A DNA stretch of 64,000 nucleotides from Candidatus Venteria ishoeyi (GCF_030378065.1 NZ_JAUCGJ010000008.1:41031-105030), one strand, 5' to 3'; counted from the stretch's first letter, positions 1 to 8,886 are shown. Numbers and translations: made by a program. The notes: generated by a model not told the origin, from the sequence alone.

Positions 1-1
1 T

Positions 2-955
2 TTGACTGAATCCGAAGTACGGGATTTATGGCTGCAACATACGGCAGAAACAGGGCAAATATTGGATGAAACTATTTTTCCTCAGTTATGGGAAGATACC
101 CACGGACAACCCTGGTTAGTAAATGCCCTGGGTTATGAATTAACTTGGGATAATAAACGCTTACGTGACCGCAATGTGCCTATTACTTTGGAAGATTATT
201 GGCAAGCAAAAGAAAACTTGATTCAATCGCGTGCTACCCACCTTGATCAGCTAACTGATAAACTTAAAGAAGCAAGAGTACATAGTGTAATTTCTGCGCT
301 ATTATCTGGTAAGGTTACAGGAGATACCATTCCAACTGATGATGTACAATATGTGGTTGATTTAGGTCTCATAGAATCTCGTCCACAACTGCGTATTTCT
401 AATCGCATTTATCAGGAAGTTATTCCCAGAGAATTAACCTGGACACGGCAGATTACCATTGCTCATGAACAATCCTGGTATCTCACTCCGCAGCGTCATA
501 TCGACATACCCAAACTCTTGAGCGCTTTCCAGCAATTTTTTCGGGAAAATGCCGATGCCTGGATAGAACGCTTTGATTACAAGGAAGCCGGGCCACAGTT
601 GTTGCTCCAGGCATTTTTACAACGCATTATTAACGGCGGCGGACGTATCAACCGGGAATATGGCCTGGGCCGCAAACGCACAGATTTATTCATTGAATGG
701 CCCATCAGTGAAGAAGACGGTTATTATGGCGCAGTGCAGCGCATTGTGTTTGAGTTAAAAATCCTTTACCAGTCACTGGAAAGCACGGTTGTAGACGGCT
801 TAAAACAAACCGCTGCTTATGCCGAGCAGTGTGGCGCGGATGAAGCGCATTTACTGATTTTTGACCGCCGCCCCGGCATAGCCTGGGACGATAAAATCTG
901 GCAAGACCCAGCCCGTCATGTGGGGCAGCGCTCAATCAGCATTTGGGGGATGTGA
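2..955 (+). CDS. C-terminal part of AAA-like / PD-(D/E)XK nuclease-like protein (5' truncated by window edge)
   Basis: The reading frame is open from the first bases of the window to TGA at 953-955, so only the C-terminal 317 or so residues are visible and the true start lies upstream. The N-terminal half of what is visible is helical and charged, resembling the lid and winged-helix part that follows the ATPase core in AAA-like 'ATP-binding protein' families common in large sulfur bacteria. The last 110 residues carry a probable PD-(D/E)XK nuclease core: an Asp in RTDLFIEW, then about 20 residues later the ExK motif in VFELKI. A Walker A would lie outside the window, so the ATPase assignment is inference. 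Function is unknown; related proteins are multicopy in these genomes. An initiation codon (TTG) at position 2 is coincidental. Confidence 0.6.
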   Translation: MTESEVRDLWLQHTAETGQILDETIFPQLWEDTHGQPWLVNALGYELTWDNKRLRDRNVPITLEDYWQAKENLIQSRATHLDQLTDKLKEARVHSVISALLSGKVTGDTIPTDDVQYVVDLGLIESRPQLRISNRIYQEVIPRELTWTRQITIAHEQSWYLTPQRHIDIPKLLSAFQQFFRENADAWIERFDYKEAGPQLLLQAFLQRIINGGGRINREYGLGRKRTDLFIEWPISEEDGYYGAVQRIVFELKILYQSLESTVVDGLKQTAAYAEQCGADEAHLLIFDRRPGIAWDDKIWQDPARHVGQRSISIWGM

Positions 956-984
956 AGCACAAAAAGTTTATCCATTTATTGGCT

Positions 985-1296
985 TTATTCTTTGTGCTTT
1001 TCCTCCACCAACGCCTTATCCTGATGTTTCGCCAGAGGATACAGCGTATACCCCAATTGCCCCGCGCTGCTCAGATAATACAATCCCATGCCAAAGCCAG
1101 TATGCAGCAACAACACCCCGGCGATGTTGATGATGCCCGGTGCTATCGTACCGACCAGATTGCCACTCATGGTTTGTTCAAATTCATCCGAGAGTTGCAA
1201 CAGCGTTTGTAAACGCTCCAGTGTGCCGTCCATGAAAATGATTTGTGCAGTATCGGTGCAGATTTTGAGGTTAAATATGCCTAAAACACGCGCCAC
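985..1296 (-). pseudogene. Remnant of heavy-metal P-type ATPase (C-terminal end only)
   Basis: The minus-strand frame ending in TAA at 985-987 encodes the C-terminus of a heavy-metal-transporting P1B-type ATPase. The signature is the segment after the hinge domain: AQIIFMDGTLERL, followed by the last two membrane helices (GTIAPGIINIAGVLLLHTGF and a second hydrophobic stretch) and a short charged tail. Only about 85-90 residues resemble the family; full-length proteins exceed 650 residues and need the DKTGT phosphorylation motif, absent here. The frame is cut at its 5' side near 1265, exactly where the SCO-like gene begins on the other strand, so this is a decayed or truncated copy. The first residues before AQII look unrelated. 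Assigned from remembered family pattern, not from a search. Confidence 0.55.
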
Positions 1297-1807
1297 TTTG
1301 GGTGGACTGCTGATTTTACTGAGTTTCAGCCTATTGTTTGTTCTGCCTTTGATTCCCTTACATAGCGGTAAAATTGCACAACTACCATTTGTTTTAGAAC
1401 GCGAAGCACATTTTGTGCTGGTATTTTTTGGTTATCCCGGTTGTAACGAAGTTTGCCCACGGACTTTACAAAACCTGACTGAAATCTATCAGAATTATTC
1501 TCAGCAAGTTGCTTTGCAAGTGGTTTTTATCAATTTACATCCGGGTGCCTCCCAAGTTGCAATACAGGCTTATGCAAAAAATTTTCATCCCCATTTCCAG
1601 GGGGTTAATTTAACTGACCAAATATTGGAAAATCTAAAGTCAAACCTTGGTGTAACTGCAATAAAAACAATGGACAAAAGTAATGATATTCTGCATAGTG
1701 AGCAGCTTTATTTATTAGAAAAATACAATAATGACTGGAAAATTAAAGTGATTTACTGGAACACTGATAAGTTGAGACAAGGCTTATATAACGATATGAA
1801 TTCATGA
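1277..1807 (+). CDS. SCO1/SenC/PrrC-family copper/thioredoxin-fold protein
   Basis: A 176-residue protein with an N-terminal membrane anchor (about residues 8-28) and a thioredoxin-like domain facing the periplasm. The copper-binding CxxxC motif is present as CNEVCP, preceded by VFFGYPG as in SCO proteins, and the distal conserved histidine is present in ILHSEQLYLL. SCO proteins deliver copper to the CuA site of cytochrome oxidase or act as thiol-disulfide redox sensors. The start at 1277 is chosen because a GAGG Shine-Dalgarno sequence lies at 1267-1270 and the membrane anchor follows directly; a longer frame upstream runs antisense through the ATPase remnant and is unlikely. Its stop overlaps the start of the next gene (ATGA), so it is probably co-translated with a histidine kinase. 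This fits a redox- or copper-sensing pair, as in PrrC-PrrB, but that is inference. Confidence 0.8.
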   Translation: MPKTRATLGGLLILLSFSLLFVLPLIPLHSGKIAQLPFVLEREAHFVLVFFGYPGCNEVCPRTLQNLTEIYQNYSQQVALQVVFINLHPGASQVAIQAYAKNFHPHFQGVNLTDQILENLKSNLGVTAIKTMDKSNDILHSEQLYLLEKYNNDWKIKVIYWNTDKLRQGLYNDMNS

Positions 1808-3192
1808 TAATAAAACAACATTTTACAAAAAAACCACGTATTTCATTTTCAGAACGCCTGACCCAAGCTTTTCTTGAGGATTATCAGCACGTTGATAAAA
1901 TGATGCTGATATTATTGTTTTTACACTGGTTTACTGCCTCAACTATCATGGCCTATGCTTATGGCCTGTATACCTTGGGTTTTGTCGGTGGTGGGCTGGT
2001 GATGTTGATTGCCACGCTGGCTTATATGCTTTATCGCGGTACTGTGGTTTTTCGCATTATTGTGGGCATTTCCCTGATGTTGTTCTCAGCCATTTTTATC
2101 CAGCAGCATTTAGGGCGTATTGAGATGCATTTTCATGTCTTTATCGCGCTGGCATTTCTGATTCGCTACAAAGACTTCATCCCTCTGCTTGCTGGTGCTA
2201 TCACAACAACTGTGCATCACGCGGTTTTCAGTTACTGCCAAGTGTATGACATTACGCTATTGGATATGCCGATTAAAGTTTACAACTACGGTGAAGGTTT
2301 CAGCATCACCCTGTTACATGCCGCATTTGTCGTACTGGCTGTTTCCGTCTACATCTATATGATTCAGTCCTTGCGTCAACAGTTTATCAAAAATATTCAA
2401 TTTAGCGATACACTGGAATTAAAAAACCAGGAGATTGAACAATCAAAAATCGCACTGAAAAAAGAAAAAGAAAGAGAAGTGGCGGCTAATAAAGCCAAAA
2501 GCCAGTTTATCGCCAATATGAGCCATGAACTACGTACACCGCTGAATGCGATTATTGGCTACAGTGAAATGCTGCGAGAAACTGCTGAAGAAGAAGCGCG
2601 GCAGGAAGACGTTACCGATCTGGAAAAAATTCATGTGGCTGGCAATCACCTATTAAGCCTGATTAACGACATCTTAGATATTTCCAAAATTGAAGCAGGG
2701 AAAATGGAGATTGCACCACAGGTGTTTAATCTTCCAGCTTTAATCGAAGAAGTTGCAGTCACAGCTGAGCCACTCATCCATAAAAATCATAACCAGTTTA
2801 ACTTGATCATGGAAGATGATTTAGGTGAAGTGAATACTGACACTACAAAATTGCGCCAGATATTATTAAACCTGCTCAGCAATGCCAGCAAATTTTGTAA
2901 AAACGGTAATATTGATCTCGATGTCAGTATGCAACAACAAGATAATGAAACCTGGATTAATCTCATTGTCACTGATGAAGGCATTGGTATCAGCGAACAA
3001 CAATTACAAAAACTCTTCCATGCCTTTGTCCAGGCTGATGCCTCAACCAGTAATCAATATGGTGGCACGGGTCTGGGGCTGGTTATCAGTGAGCGTTTTG
3101 CGCGTTTAATGGGCGGGCGCATTGAAGTCAGCAGCGAAGTGGGTAAGGGGAGTTGCTTTTCTGTATGGTTGCCTGTGGGTAAGATAAGCTGA
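1804..3192 (+). CDS. Membrane histidine kinase (6-TM sensor, HisKA, HATPase)
   Basis: A 462-residue sensor kinase. Residues about 35-190 are strongly hydrophobic with about six membrane helices and contain histidines at helix ends (MHFHVFIALAFL, TTVHHAVFSY), which could bind metal or haem. A coiled coil (about 200-230) leads to HisKA with the phospho-acceptor in SHELRTPLN (about residue 240). The ATPase domain has the N box NLLSNASKF, G1 DEGIGIS and G2 GGTGLGL. There is no receiver or HAMP domain, and no response regulator is adjacent. It overlaps the SCO-like gene by four bases, so both are likely one transcriptional unit and the SCO-like protein may feed a signal to the kinase. Confidence 0.85.
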   Translation: MIIKQHFTKKPRISFSERLTQAFLEDYQHVDKMMLILLFLHWFTASTIMAYAYGLYTLGFVGGGLVMLIATLAYMLYRGTVVFRIIVGISLMLFSAIFIQQHLGRIEMHFHVFIALAFLIRYKDFIPLLAGAITTTVHHAVFSYCQVYDITLLDMPIKVYNYGEGFSITLLHAAFVVLAVSVYIYMIQSLRQQFIKNIQFSDTLELKNQEIEQSKIALKKEKEREVAANKAKSQFIANMSHELRTPLNAIIGYSEMLRETAEEEARQEDVTDLEKIHVAGNHLLSLINDILDISKIEAGKMEIAPQVFNLPALIEEVAVTAEPLIHKNHNQFNLIMEDDLGEVNTDTTKLRQILLNLLSNASKFCKNGNIDLDVSMQQQDNETWINLIVTDEGIGISEQQLQKLFHAFVQADASTSNQYGGTGLGLVISERFARLMGGRIEVSSEVGKGSCFSVWLPVGKIS

Positions 3193-3240
3193 GTTCGGCG
3201 TAAGCTTCTTTTTGCACTAATCGCACAAAAAACCGCTTCC
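3193..3240 (+). repeat. Dispersed palindromic repeat family C, copy 1 (short)
   Basis: The sequence just after the kinase stop contains AAGCTTCTTTTTGCA and, 8-10 bases later, GCACAAAAAACCGCTT. The same two blocks recur at 56598-56670 in the same orientation and at 47775-47839 inverted. The halves are partly complementary, giving a weak hairpin, so it may also act as a transcription end. Found by direct comparison of intergenic regions. Confidence 0.55.
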
Positions 3241-3250
3241 ACCTCAGGCC

Positions 3251-3303
3251 AAGTTATTGATAGTGTGTACTGAATTTAAGTGGTTTTTATTAAAAAACCT
3301 TAC
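3251..3303 (+). repeat. Dispersed intergenic repeat family A, copy 1
   Basis: A block of about 45-50 bases around TTATTGATAGTGTGTACTGA and TAAAAAACCTTA. It recurs at 12539-12592 and 53074-53121 with roughly 75 percent identity by eye. All three copies are intergenic. There is no coding potential and no clear inverted ends; function unknown. Confidence 0.6.
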
Positions 3304-3344
3304 GTTGGGTTCAGCTTAAAATAAGCGGAATAAAGCAACTATCT

Positions 3345-3755
3345 TCACCCATTGGTTTCCAAACCCAGCGTATAAGCTGCCAAAAGCGCATCCATAAGGG
3401 ATTTATTTTCTGTCTGCTTGTCAGTATCAAAATATTGCTGCACGATAAGCTGTAATTTATTGATAATTTGCTGTTTGCGCCATTTTTCTTCAAAACCCGG
3501 TATATCAAAGTCATGCTTATGACAGAATTCTACTGCCACTCCCTGCGCTTCACTAAACTCGATATCTGACACTTGCATGACTTCAAACAGATATGAATAG
3601 GTGTCGATATCATTGTTATTTGCAACAAAATAATCAAGGGCGGGAATATGGCCCGTGGTATCCATTAACTTATCCAGATCTAAAATGCTGGCGGGTTGAT
3701 AATTGATACCTTTAAATGAAAAACGAAAAGTGACTTTAATCGAGTTTGCCATCAT
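3345..3755 (-). CDS. Conserved-looking hypothetical protein translationally coupled to cbbO
   Basis: A 136-residue soluble, acidic, mostly helical protein with no signal peptide, membrane segment or motif I recognise. The start codon overlaps the cbbO stop (ATGA at 3755-3752, followed by a second ATG), so it is translationally coupled to cbbO and is the last gene of the cbbM-cbbQ-cbbO run. The N-terminal part (VTFRFSFKGINYQPASILDL) looks like a beta-sheet entry and the C-terminal half is a long helix. The context suggests a role in RuBisCO activation or assembly, but this is inference from position only. Confidence 0.7.
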   Translation of the reverse strand: MMANSIKVTFRFSFKGINYQPASILDLDKLMDTTGHIPALDYFVANNNDIDTYSYLFEVMQVSDIEFSEAQGVAVEFCHKHDFDIPGFEEKWRKQQIINKLQLIVQQYFDTDKQTENKSLMDALLAAYTLGLETNG

Positions 3756-6004
3756 TTAGTCAGACTCATAAACAGTTTGGGTAATTTTTCCGGCAGGCGA
3801 TCAACATGATCGATGACTGAATATTGTCCACCAAAAATATCTTTCACATAGTCGTCAGCACGGGGATCAAGATTAATGCAATAGGTAAAAATACCGTCCT
3901 GATCAAGTTCCTGCACAGCCTTATGCGTATCCTGAATCAAAATCTGCTCATCATCCGTATCAATATCGGCAGGCTCGCCGTCGGTTAAAACCAGTAATAG
4001 CTTTTTATCGGCCTTTTGTTTTTCGAGGTAGTGCGCAGCATGGCGCATGGCAGCGCCCATACGGGTTGAATAACCTGCCTGAATTGCAGCGAGCCGCGCC
4101 TTGACGGCATCATCCCAGCGCTCAGTGAAGCCTTTGATATGCTGATAACGGACTTCATGTCGGGTATTGGATGAAAACCCTGCAATGGCAAATTTATCAC
4201 CTAAATGCTCAATTGCCCAGGCCAGCAAGGAAACCGCTTCCTGGCTTAATTCCAGAATGGTTTGCTGACAGCCGTCAGGAATATCATTTAATGATTGTGA
4301 CAAATCCAGTAATAACATGACTGCGATATCACGCCCATCATGCTTATGACTCATATTAATGCGTGGATCAGGTTGTGAGCCTGCTTTGTAATCAATCAAA
4401 GAGCGGATGGCAACATCCAAATCCAGTTCGCTGCCTTCTTCCTGATAACGCACCCGCACATATTGCTGTGGTTTTAAGGTATCAAGAATTTGTTTCAACC
4501 TTTTGGCAAGGGCGCTGTTTTTTTCCAGTAATTTGTCAATATCTGCCGCTGAGCCGGAAGGGTGCAGAGATTCATATAAACTAACCCAGTCAGGGCGATA
4601 GCTGCTGGAGCGATAATCCCACTCCTTATAATGCCGGGGGGGCAAACCATCGACTTCAATGTCTTGTTCTTTGGTTTCGCGGGTGGCATCATAATCTTCT
4701 GCTTCATCATTTTCTTCAATAAAAATCCACATGTGCCGATTGTCATCACGATAATCCACTTCAGTATTTTCAAACCGGATATTGGGGGATTGATCCGATT
4801 GCAGCCGGGTTTTTGCAATAAAAGAGATGGCGATGGAAGCCATTTCCTTGGGGCTTGACTCGCCCTGTTGCATGGCGGCATAAAAACGTTCGACAAATTC
4901 TTTGATAACTGGATTTTGATAACCATGATCCGCATCTAAAATGGCGCGGGAAAGCATAGCCAGACGATGCAGAATACAGGATTCTTTTTGGGGTTCACAA
5001 TCCCCTTCTATGGGGGCGGGGTGTAATGCCTTAAGGATATTGCGCAAGCCGGGGTATTGCTGCATGGCCAGATATTCAACCCGCGAGTCTTCCAGCAGCT
5101 CCACACCAACCCGTTGGAAAGGGCTGAAATTGTCGGCAATAATGGGGCTGGTCCAGCGCCGATGCGCCGCCATATGGGCAATGGTTGCGCGGTAGCGATC
5201 AATGCCTGGCACGTTATTTTTATCGTCGTAGACATCAGGCAGACGAATGCCCACATTATCATAATAAGGCCGGGGTTTGCGCAGTTCATCAAAACCCAGG
5301 GAATAAGGCACAAACTGTTCGGTTTCATCCCACAGTGCTTTCAGGTAAGCGTCAAGCTTACGCTCGTTATCCATAAATAGAGTGCCATGACGCTCACGTT
5401 GCAACATGGCTTTACTGTCCGCAGATTGCAGGCAGAAATAGCTGGCCTGATAATCCGGGCGCATATAATAATTGCGCACACCGTAGGCCATCCAGTTTTT
5501 CAGGCCTTCAAGCGATAGCTGGCTAAGCAGATAGGGAATTTGTTTGAGTAATTCAGGCAGCCCCGGACTGGGGATGGTTGCATTCTGGTTATTATGGATA
5601 GAACGACTGGTGTCATTCATCATTTCCACAATGAGTTCGATATAATGCTTGAAGCTATCTTCTGAACCCAGTCTGCGCGCAGCTTCTGCAATGCTATCCA
5701 GAAACAGTGGAATCGCCTTGCCATTGGGGGAGCGCGACATATCCCAGACCGTCTGTGAAACCAGGGTCAAAGCGTCTTCACCAACCTGATGAGCAACCGT
5801 GGGCATTTCTTCAAGATAAACCAGCACCGGCTCAAAGCCCCTGCCAATCATACAAATCAGGGAGGCACCTTTAAGATAGTCCTTAACCCCCTGAGGGCTT
5901 AATTGCCGCAGCGCATCGTTAATACAATCTTCAAAAATATTTTCGAGTTGAGCAAAGCTGCATTGCAGTTGATCACGATAAACCTGAATTTCTTCTGGAG
6001 TCAT
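3752..6004 (-). CDS. cbbO: RuBisCO activation protein CbbO (VWA domain)
   Basis: A 750-residue CbbO. With the AAA+ protein CbbQ it forms the QO-type RuBisCO activase that removes inhibitory sugar phosphates from the active site; CbbO is the adaptor. The C-terminal von Willebrand A domain has the metal-binding MIDAS motif DLSQS (about residue 568) and DGEPADID (about residue 676). The long N-terminal region with SPQGVKDYLKGASLICMIGRG is typical of CbbO. ATG at 6004 (MTPEEIQVYRDQL) matches the usual family start. The frame also extends upstream to TTG at 6079, but that extension is cysteine-rich and family-unlike, and would be used only if the ATG is not. It lies 96 bases downstream of cbbQ. 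Confidence 0.92.
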   Translation of the reverse strand: MTPEEIQVYRDQLQCSFAQLENIFEDCINDALRQLSPQGVKDYLKGASLICMIGRGFEPVLVYLEEMPTVAHQVGEDALTLVSQTVWDMSRSPNGKAIPLFLDSIAEAARRLGSEDSFKHYIELIVEMMNDTSRSIHNNQNATIPSPGLPELLKQIPYLLSQLSLEGLKNWMAYGVRNYYMRPDYQASYFCLQSADSKAMLQRERHGTLFMDNERKLDAYLKALWDETEQFVPYSLGFDELRKPRPYYDNVGIRLPDVYDDKNNVPGIDRYRATIAHMAAHRRWTSPIIADNFSPFQRVGVELLEDSRVEYLAMQQYPGLRNILKALHPAPIEGDCEPQKESCILHRLAMLSRAILDADHGYQNPVIKEFVERFYAAMQQGESSPKEMASIAISFIAKTRLQSDQSPNIRFENTEVDYRDDNRHMWIFIEENDEAEDYDATRETKEQDIEVDGLPPRHYKEWDYRSSSYRPDWVSLYESLHPSGSAADIDKLLEKNSALAKRLKQILDTLKPQQYVRVRYQEEGSELDLDVAIRSLIDYKAGSQPDPRINMSHKHDGRDIAVMLLLDLSQSLNDIPDGCQQTILELSQEAVSLLAWAIEHLGDKFAIAGFSSNTRHEVRYQHIKGFTERWDDAVKARLAAIQAGYSTRMGAAMRHAAHYLEKQKADKKLLLVLTDGEPADIDTDDEQILIQDTHKAVQELDQDGIFTYCINLDPRADDYVKDIFGGQYSVIDHVDRLPEKLPKLFMSLTK

Positions 6005-6100
6005 TTGCTTATTACCTGCCAAACAAACGGTATTGAAAGAAGGACAAACACACAGTTTTGACCCTGCAAGATTGGACAAAGCATAGCGGCTTAATGTCTT

Positions 6101-6910
6101 TTATGCGAAAATCGTATCAACCGCATGATCCAAGGTGCTGCGAATATCCACATCATCCGTAATCGGTCTAACCAGCGCCATTTTGCAGGCGGCGGCAGGC
6201 TCAACACCCTCGGACATAAGGTTGGCTGCATAAACCAGCAAGCGGGTTGAAATCCCTTCATCCAGGCCATGACCTTTCAGATTTCTTGCTGTTTTACCAA
6301 TTTTCACCAGTTTTGCTGCGGTCTCATTATCCAGATCGGCTTCTTTGGCAACAATTTCCACTTCCACTTTGGTTTCGGGATATTCAAAATCCATAGCGAC
6401 AAAACGCTGTTTGGTGGATTGTTTAAGATCTTTCATCAGGCTTTGATAGCCTGGATTATAGGAGATGACCAGTTGAAAATCAGGATGCGCCTCGATCAGT
6501 TCCCCTTTTTTATCCAATGGCATGGTGCGACGGTGATCGGTGAGTGGGTGGATTACAACCGTTGTATCTTGACGTGCTTCAACAATTTCATCCAGATAAC
6601 AGATAGCGCCCATCCGAGCCGCTACGGTTAATGGGCCATCCAGCCAACGGGTGCCGTCTGAGTCGAGCAGGTAACGACCAATTAGGTCGGATGCGGTCAT
6701 ATCTTCATTACAGGCCACTGTAATCAATGGTTTTTGCAGTTTCCACGCCATATGCTCAATAAAACGGGATTTACCACAACCTGTCGGGCCTTTGATCATG
6801 ACAGGGAGACGGCGTTTATAAGCCGCTTCATACAGGCTTACTTCGTTGGACTGCTGCTCATAATAAGGTTCATCGGTAATTTTATATTGTGCAATATCAA
6901 AGTCGCTCAT
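6101..6910 (-). CDS. cbbQ: RuBisCO activase ATPase CbbQ (MoxR-type AAA+)
   Basis: A 269-residue AAA+ ATPase of the MoxR/CbbQ group, the usual length. Walker A is GPTGCGKS (about residues 41-48), Walker B ICYLDEI and sensor 1 VISYNPGYQ. It forms hexameric rings that remodel RuBisCO together with CbbO. ATG at 6910 is preceded by GGTGAG seven bases upstream; an in-frame GTG four codons earlier is less likely. The gene follows cbbM on the same strand, separated by a strong terminator-like hairpin (6948-6980), so its transcription probably depends on readthrough from cbbM or on a weak own promoter. Confidence 0.93.
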   Translation of the reverse strand: MSDFDIAQYKITDEPYYEQQSNEVSLYEAAYKRRLPVMIKGPTGCGKSRFIEHMAWKLQKPLITVACNEDMTASDLIGRYLLDSDGTRWLDGPLTVAARMGAICYLDEIVEARQDTTVVIHPLTDHRRTMPLDKKGELIEAHPDFQLVISYNPGYQSLMKDLKQSTKQRFVAMDFEYPETKVEVEIVAKEADLDNETAAKLVKIGKTARNLKGHGLDEGISTRLLVYAANLMSEGVEPAAACKMALVRPITDDVDIRSTLDHAVDTIFA

Positions 6911-6947
6911 GACTGTTCTCACCAGGTGCTTGGAAATTGAAAGGCTG

Positions 6948-6980
6948 AAAAAAAAGCCCCTGAATCAGGGGCTTTTTTTT
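6948..6980 (-). terminator. Bidirectional intrinsic terminator between cbbM and cbbQ
   Basis: A perfect GC-rich inverted repeat (GCCCCTGA / TCAGGGGC, 6956-6972) is flanked by eight A on one side and eight T on the other, so it can form a rho-independent terminator on either strand. It lies 15 bases after the cbbM stop and 38 bases before the cbbQ start. It probably sets a high ratio of RuBisCO to activase transcripts. Confidence 0.88.
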
Positions 6981-6995
6981 CACTGAAGATTCAGC

Positions 6996-8384
6996 TTACT
7001 TGTGAACGCCCAGTTTGTCTCTCCAACCTGGGAACAAGGCATCAGCATCATGCTCAAATGATTCGAAAGCGCGTGCAAACTCTTTATGTTCTTTCGCGTA
7101 TTCGATAGGATCAGCACCTGTTTTCCAGCAATCATAAGCCTGTTTTAATGAGGCTGCACCAGCTGCCGGGCTGTCAATATGACCGTAAGAACCACCACCG
7201 GAAGTGTTGATAACGTTACCATGACCCAGGTTCTCAAAGAAGCCAGGCAGGCGCAACGCATTCATGCCACCAGAGATAATGGGTGTGGTTGGTTTCATGC
7301 CATACCATTTCTGATAGTAGAAAGGTCCCTGACACTCATCACGTTCAATCATGTAAGCGATGACTTTATCGGAAGCATCACCTTCCATTTTGCCATAACC
7401 CATAGTACCTACATGGATACCGGAAGCACCTTGTAGACGAGACATCTTAGCCAATACAAATGCGGTATAACCACGTTTTGAAGAAGGCGAAGTCACTGCA
7501 CCGTGGCCTGCACGATGATAATGCAAGTACTGACCAGGGTAATTACGGCGTGCTGTGGTCACCATGCCAGGGCCACCAACATAACCGTCAACCAGGAAAG
7601 CAACCTGAGAGGCGTTTTCACCGAAGGCTTCCAGGATGTAGTCAGCGCGGGCGCACATTTCATGATGGTCATCAGCAGTGATGTTAGCTGAGAACAGCTT
7701 GGTTTCACCGGTTTCATCCTGTGCGCGGTTCATCGCATCGACCACTAAAGGAATAACCTTTTTCATGGGACAGAAAACCTGGTTACCTTGAGGCTCATCA
7801 TTTTTAATGAAGTCGCCACCCAGCCAGAATTGATAAGCCGCTTCCGCAAAGGGTTCAGGGCGCAGGCCCAGCTTAGGCTTAATAATCGTACCGGCGATGT
7901 AACCACCATTTTCAACTGGACGACCCAGCATACGCCACATATCAGAGATATCCATGGCAGGGCCGTCAAATAAGCGCATCAACTTAGGTGGAACATAAAA
8001 ATCTCGCATTTGAGAATTTTTAATATCACCCATACCCTGGTTGTTACCAATACACAGGGTCAAAAATGAAACCAGCATGGTGCGGCCATCAATCACATTG
8101 CGATCGAACAAGTCGATAGGATATGCAATCTTCATGATGCCTTTGGCTTCATCAATGAAGTAAACCAGTGCATCAACGCCTTTGGTAAAGTCATCCGTGG
8201 TAGAGACTTCTACATTGGTACCGGTGGAAGATTCTGCCGCAAAGTGGGCTGCAGCTTCCAGGTAACCATAACCTTCAGCAGGTTCCATATGGTATGCAAC
8301 CAATATGTGTTTACCATCAGCCAGCAAATTTTCTTCATTCAAGCTCAGGTCGGAATAACGACCCGTTTGATCCAATAATGCCAT
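6996..8384 (-). CDS. cbbM: Ribulose-1,5-bisphosphate carboxylase/oxygenase, form II
   Basis: A 462-residue form II RuBisCO large subunit, the typical length. It fixes CO2 onto ribulose bisphosphate in the Calvin cycle and needs no small subunit, consistent with none being present. The carbamylated lysine lies in [10 protein letters not shown] (K194), the flexible loop 6 in [11 protein letters not shown], and phosphate-binding [10 protein letters not shown] and [10 protein letters not shown] are intact. The form II N-terminal signature ([13 protein letters not shown]) is present. ATG at 8384 is preceded by AAAGGA at suitable spacing. It is the first gene of the cbbM-cbbQ-cbbO operon. No cbbR-type regulator is seen beside it. 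Confidence 0.98.
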   Translation of the reverse strand: MALLDQTGRYSDLSLNEENLLADGKHILVAYHMEPAEGYGYLEAAAHFAAESSTGTNVEVSTTDDFTKGVDALVYFIDEAKGIMKIAYPIDLFDRNVIDGRTMLVSFLTLCIGNNQGMGDIKNSQMRDFYVPPKLMRLFDGPAMDISDMWRMLGRPVENGGYIAGTIIKPKLGLRPEPFAEAAYQFWLGGDFIKNDEPQGNQVFCPMKKVIPLVVDAMNRAQDETGETKLFSANITADDHHEMCARADYILEAFGENASQVAFLVDGYVGGPGMVTTARRNYPGQYLHYHRAGHGAVTSPSSKRGYTAFVLAKMSRLQGASGIHVGTMGYGKMEGDASDKVIAYMIERDECQGPFYYQKWYGMKPTTPIISGGMNALRLPGFFENLGHGNVINTSGGGSYGHIDSPAAGAASLKQAYDCWKTGADPIEYAKEHKEFARAFESFEHDADALFPGWRDKLGVHK

Positions 8385-8688
8385 AAGAAGTCCTTTAATT
8401 ATAAAAAATTGCAGAAATACCTGGTTTTAATCCAAATAAAACCAAATAAAAATCAATTAGTATTTCCGTAGGAGATATGAGTATACATTTTCTGCCTGCA
8501 TTAGGGAAACATTTAATTCTAATCTTCTTTACAAGCAATGACTTACACTCATCTTATTATAAATATATAAAATGTATCCTCACCATTTGCCCATTTTAAA
8601 AGGCAGTTCCAAGAGTTGATTTGGGCTTACGAAATATCAATGAGTTATGCCCCGGTGATTTTCGATAATGATGCTATCCGCTGAATCT
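8385..8688. other. Upstream region of cbbM, no gene seen
   Basis: About 300 AT-rich bases lie between the cbbM start and the first repeat. The cbbM promoter must be here or further right. I see no open reading frame of note and no motif I can name; LysR-type (CbbR) sites are too degenerate to call by eye. Confidence 0.5.
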
Positions 8689-8847
8689 ATAGGAGTGAGA
8701 ATTTTATAACTTCAGAAACTGGTCTTTTTCTCCATTTTCTGTATTGTGAAAACAGTTACATAGCTTGCTATGCGCCTGTTTTCACGCCTTGAAAATAAAT
8801 AAAAATCCTGCGCCCAGTTCCTGCACTTATTTCATCCTCACTCCTAT
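8689..8847. mobile_element. MITE-like element family 1, copy 1
   Basis: A 159-base non-coding element bounded by a perfect 11-base terminal inverted repeat, ATAGGAGTGAG (8689-8699) and CTCACTCCTAT (8837-8847). Its centre forms a nested hairpin from GAAAACAG / CTGTTTTC and CATAGC / GCTATG. A second copy in the same orientation occupies 50908-51070 with high identity over its full length. It has no coding capacity, so it would need a transposase in trans. A target duplication is not obvious. Confidence 0.8.
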
Positions 8848-8886
8848 GGATCAAAATGCTAAGCGTTTAGTCTCCCCCTCGAAGCA

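Noticed and set aside
1088..1276. Upstream extension of the SCO-like frame
   Set aside because: It runs antisense through the ATPase remnant; a good GAGG site and the membrane anchor support the start at 1277.
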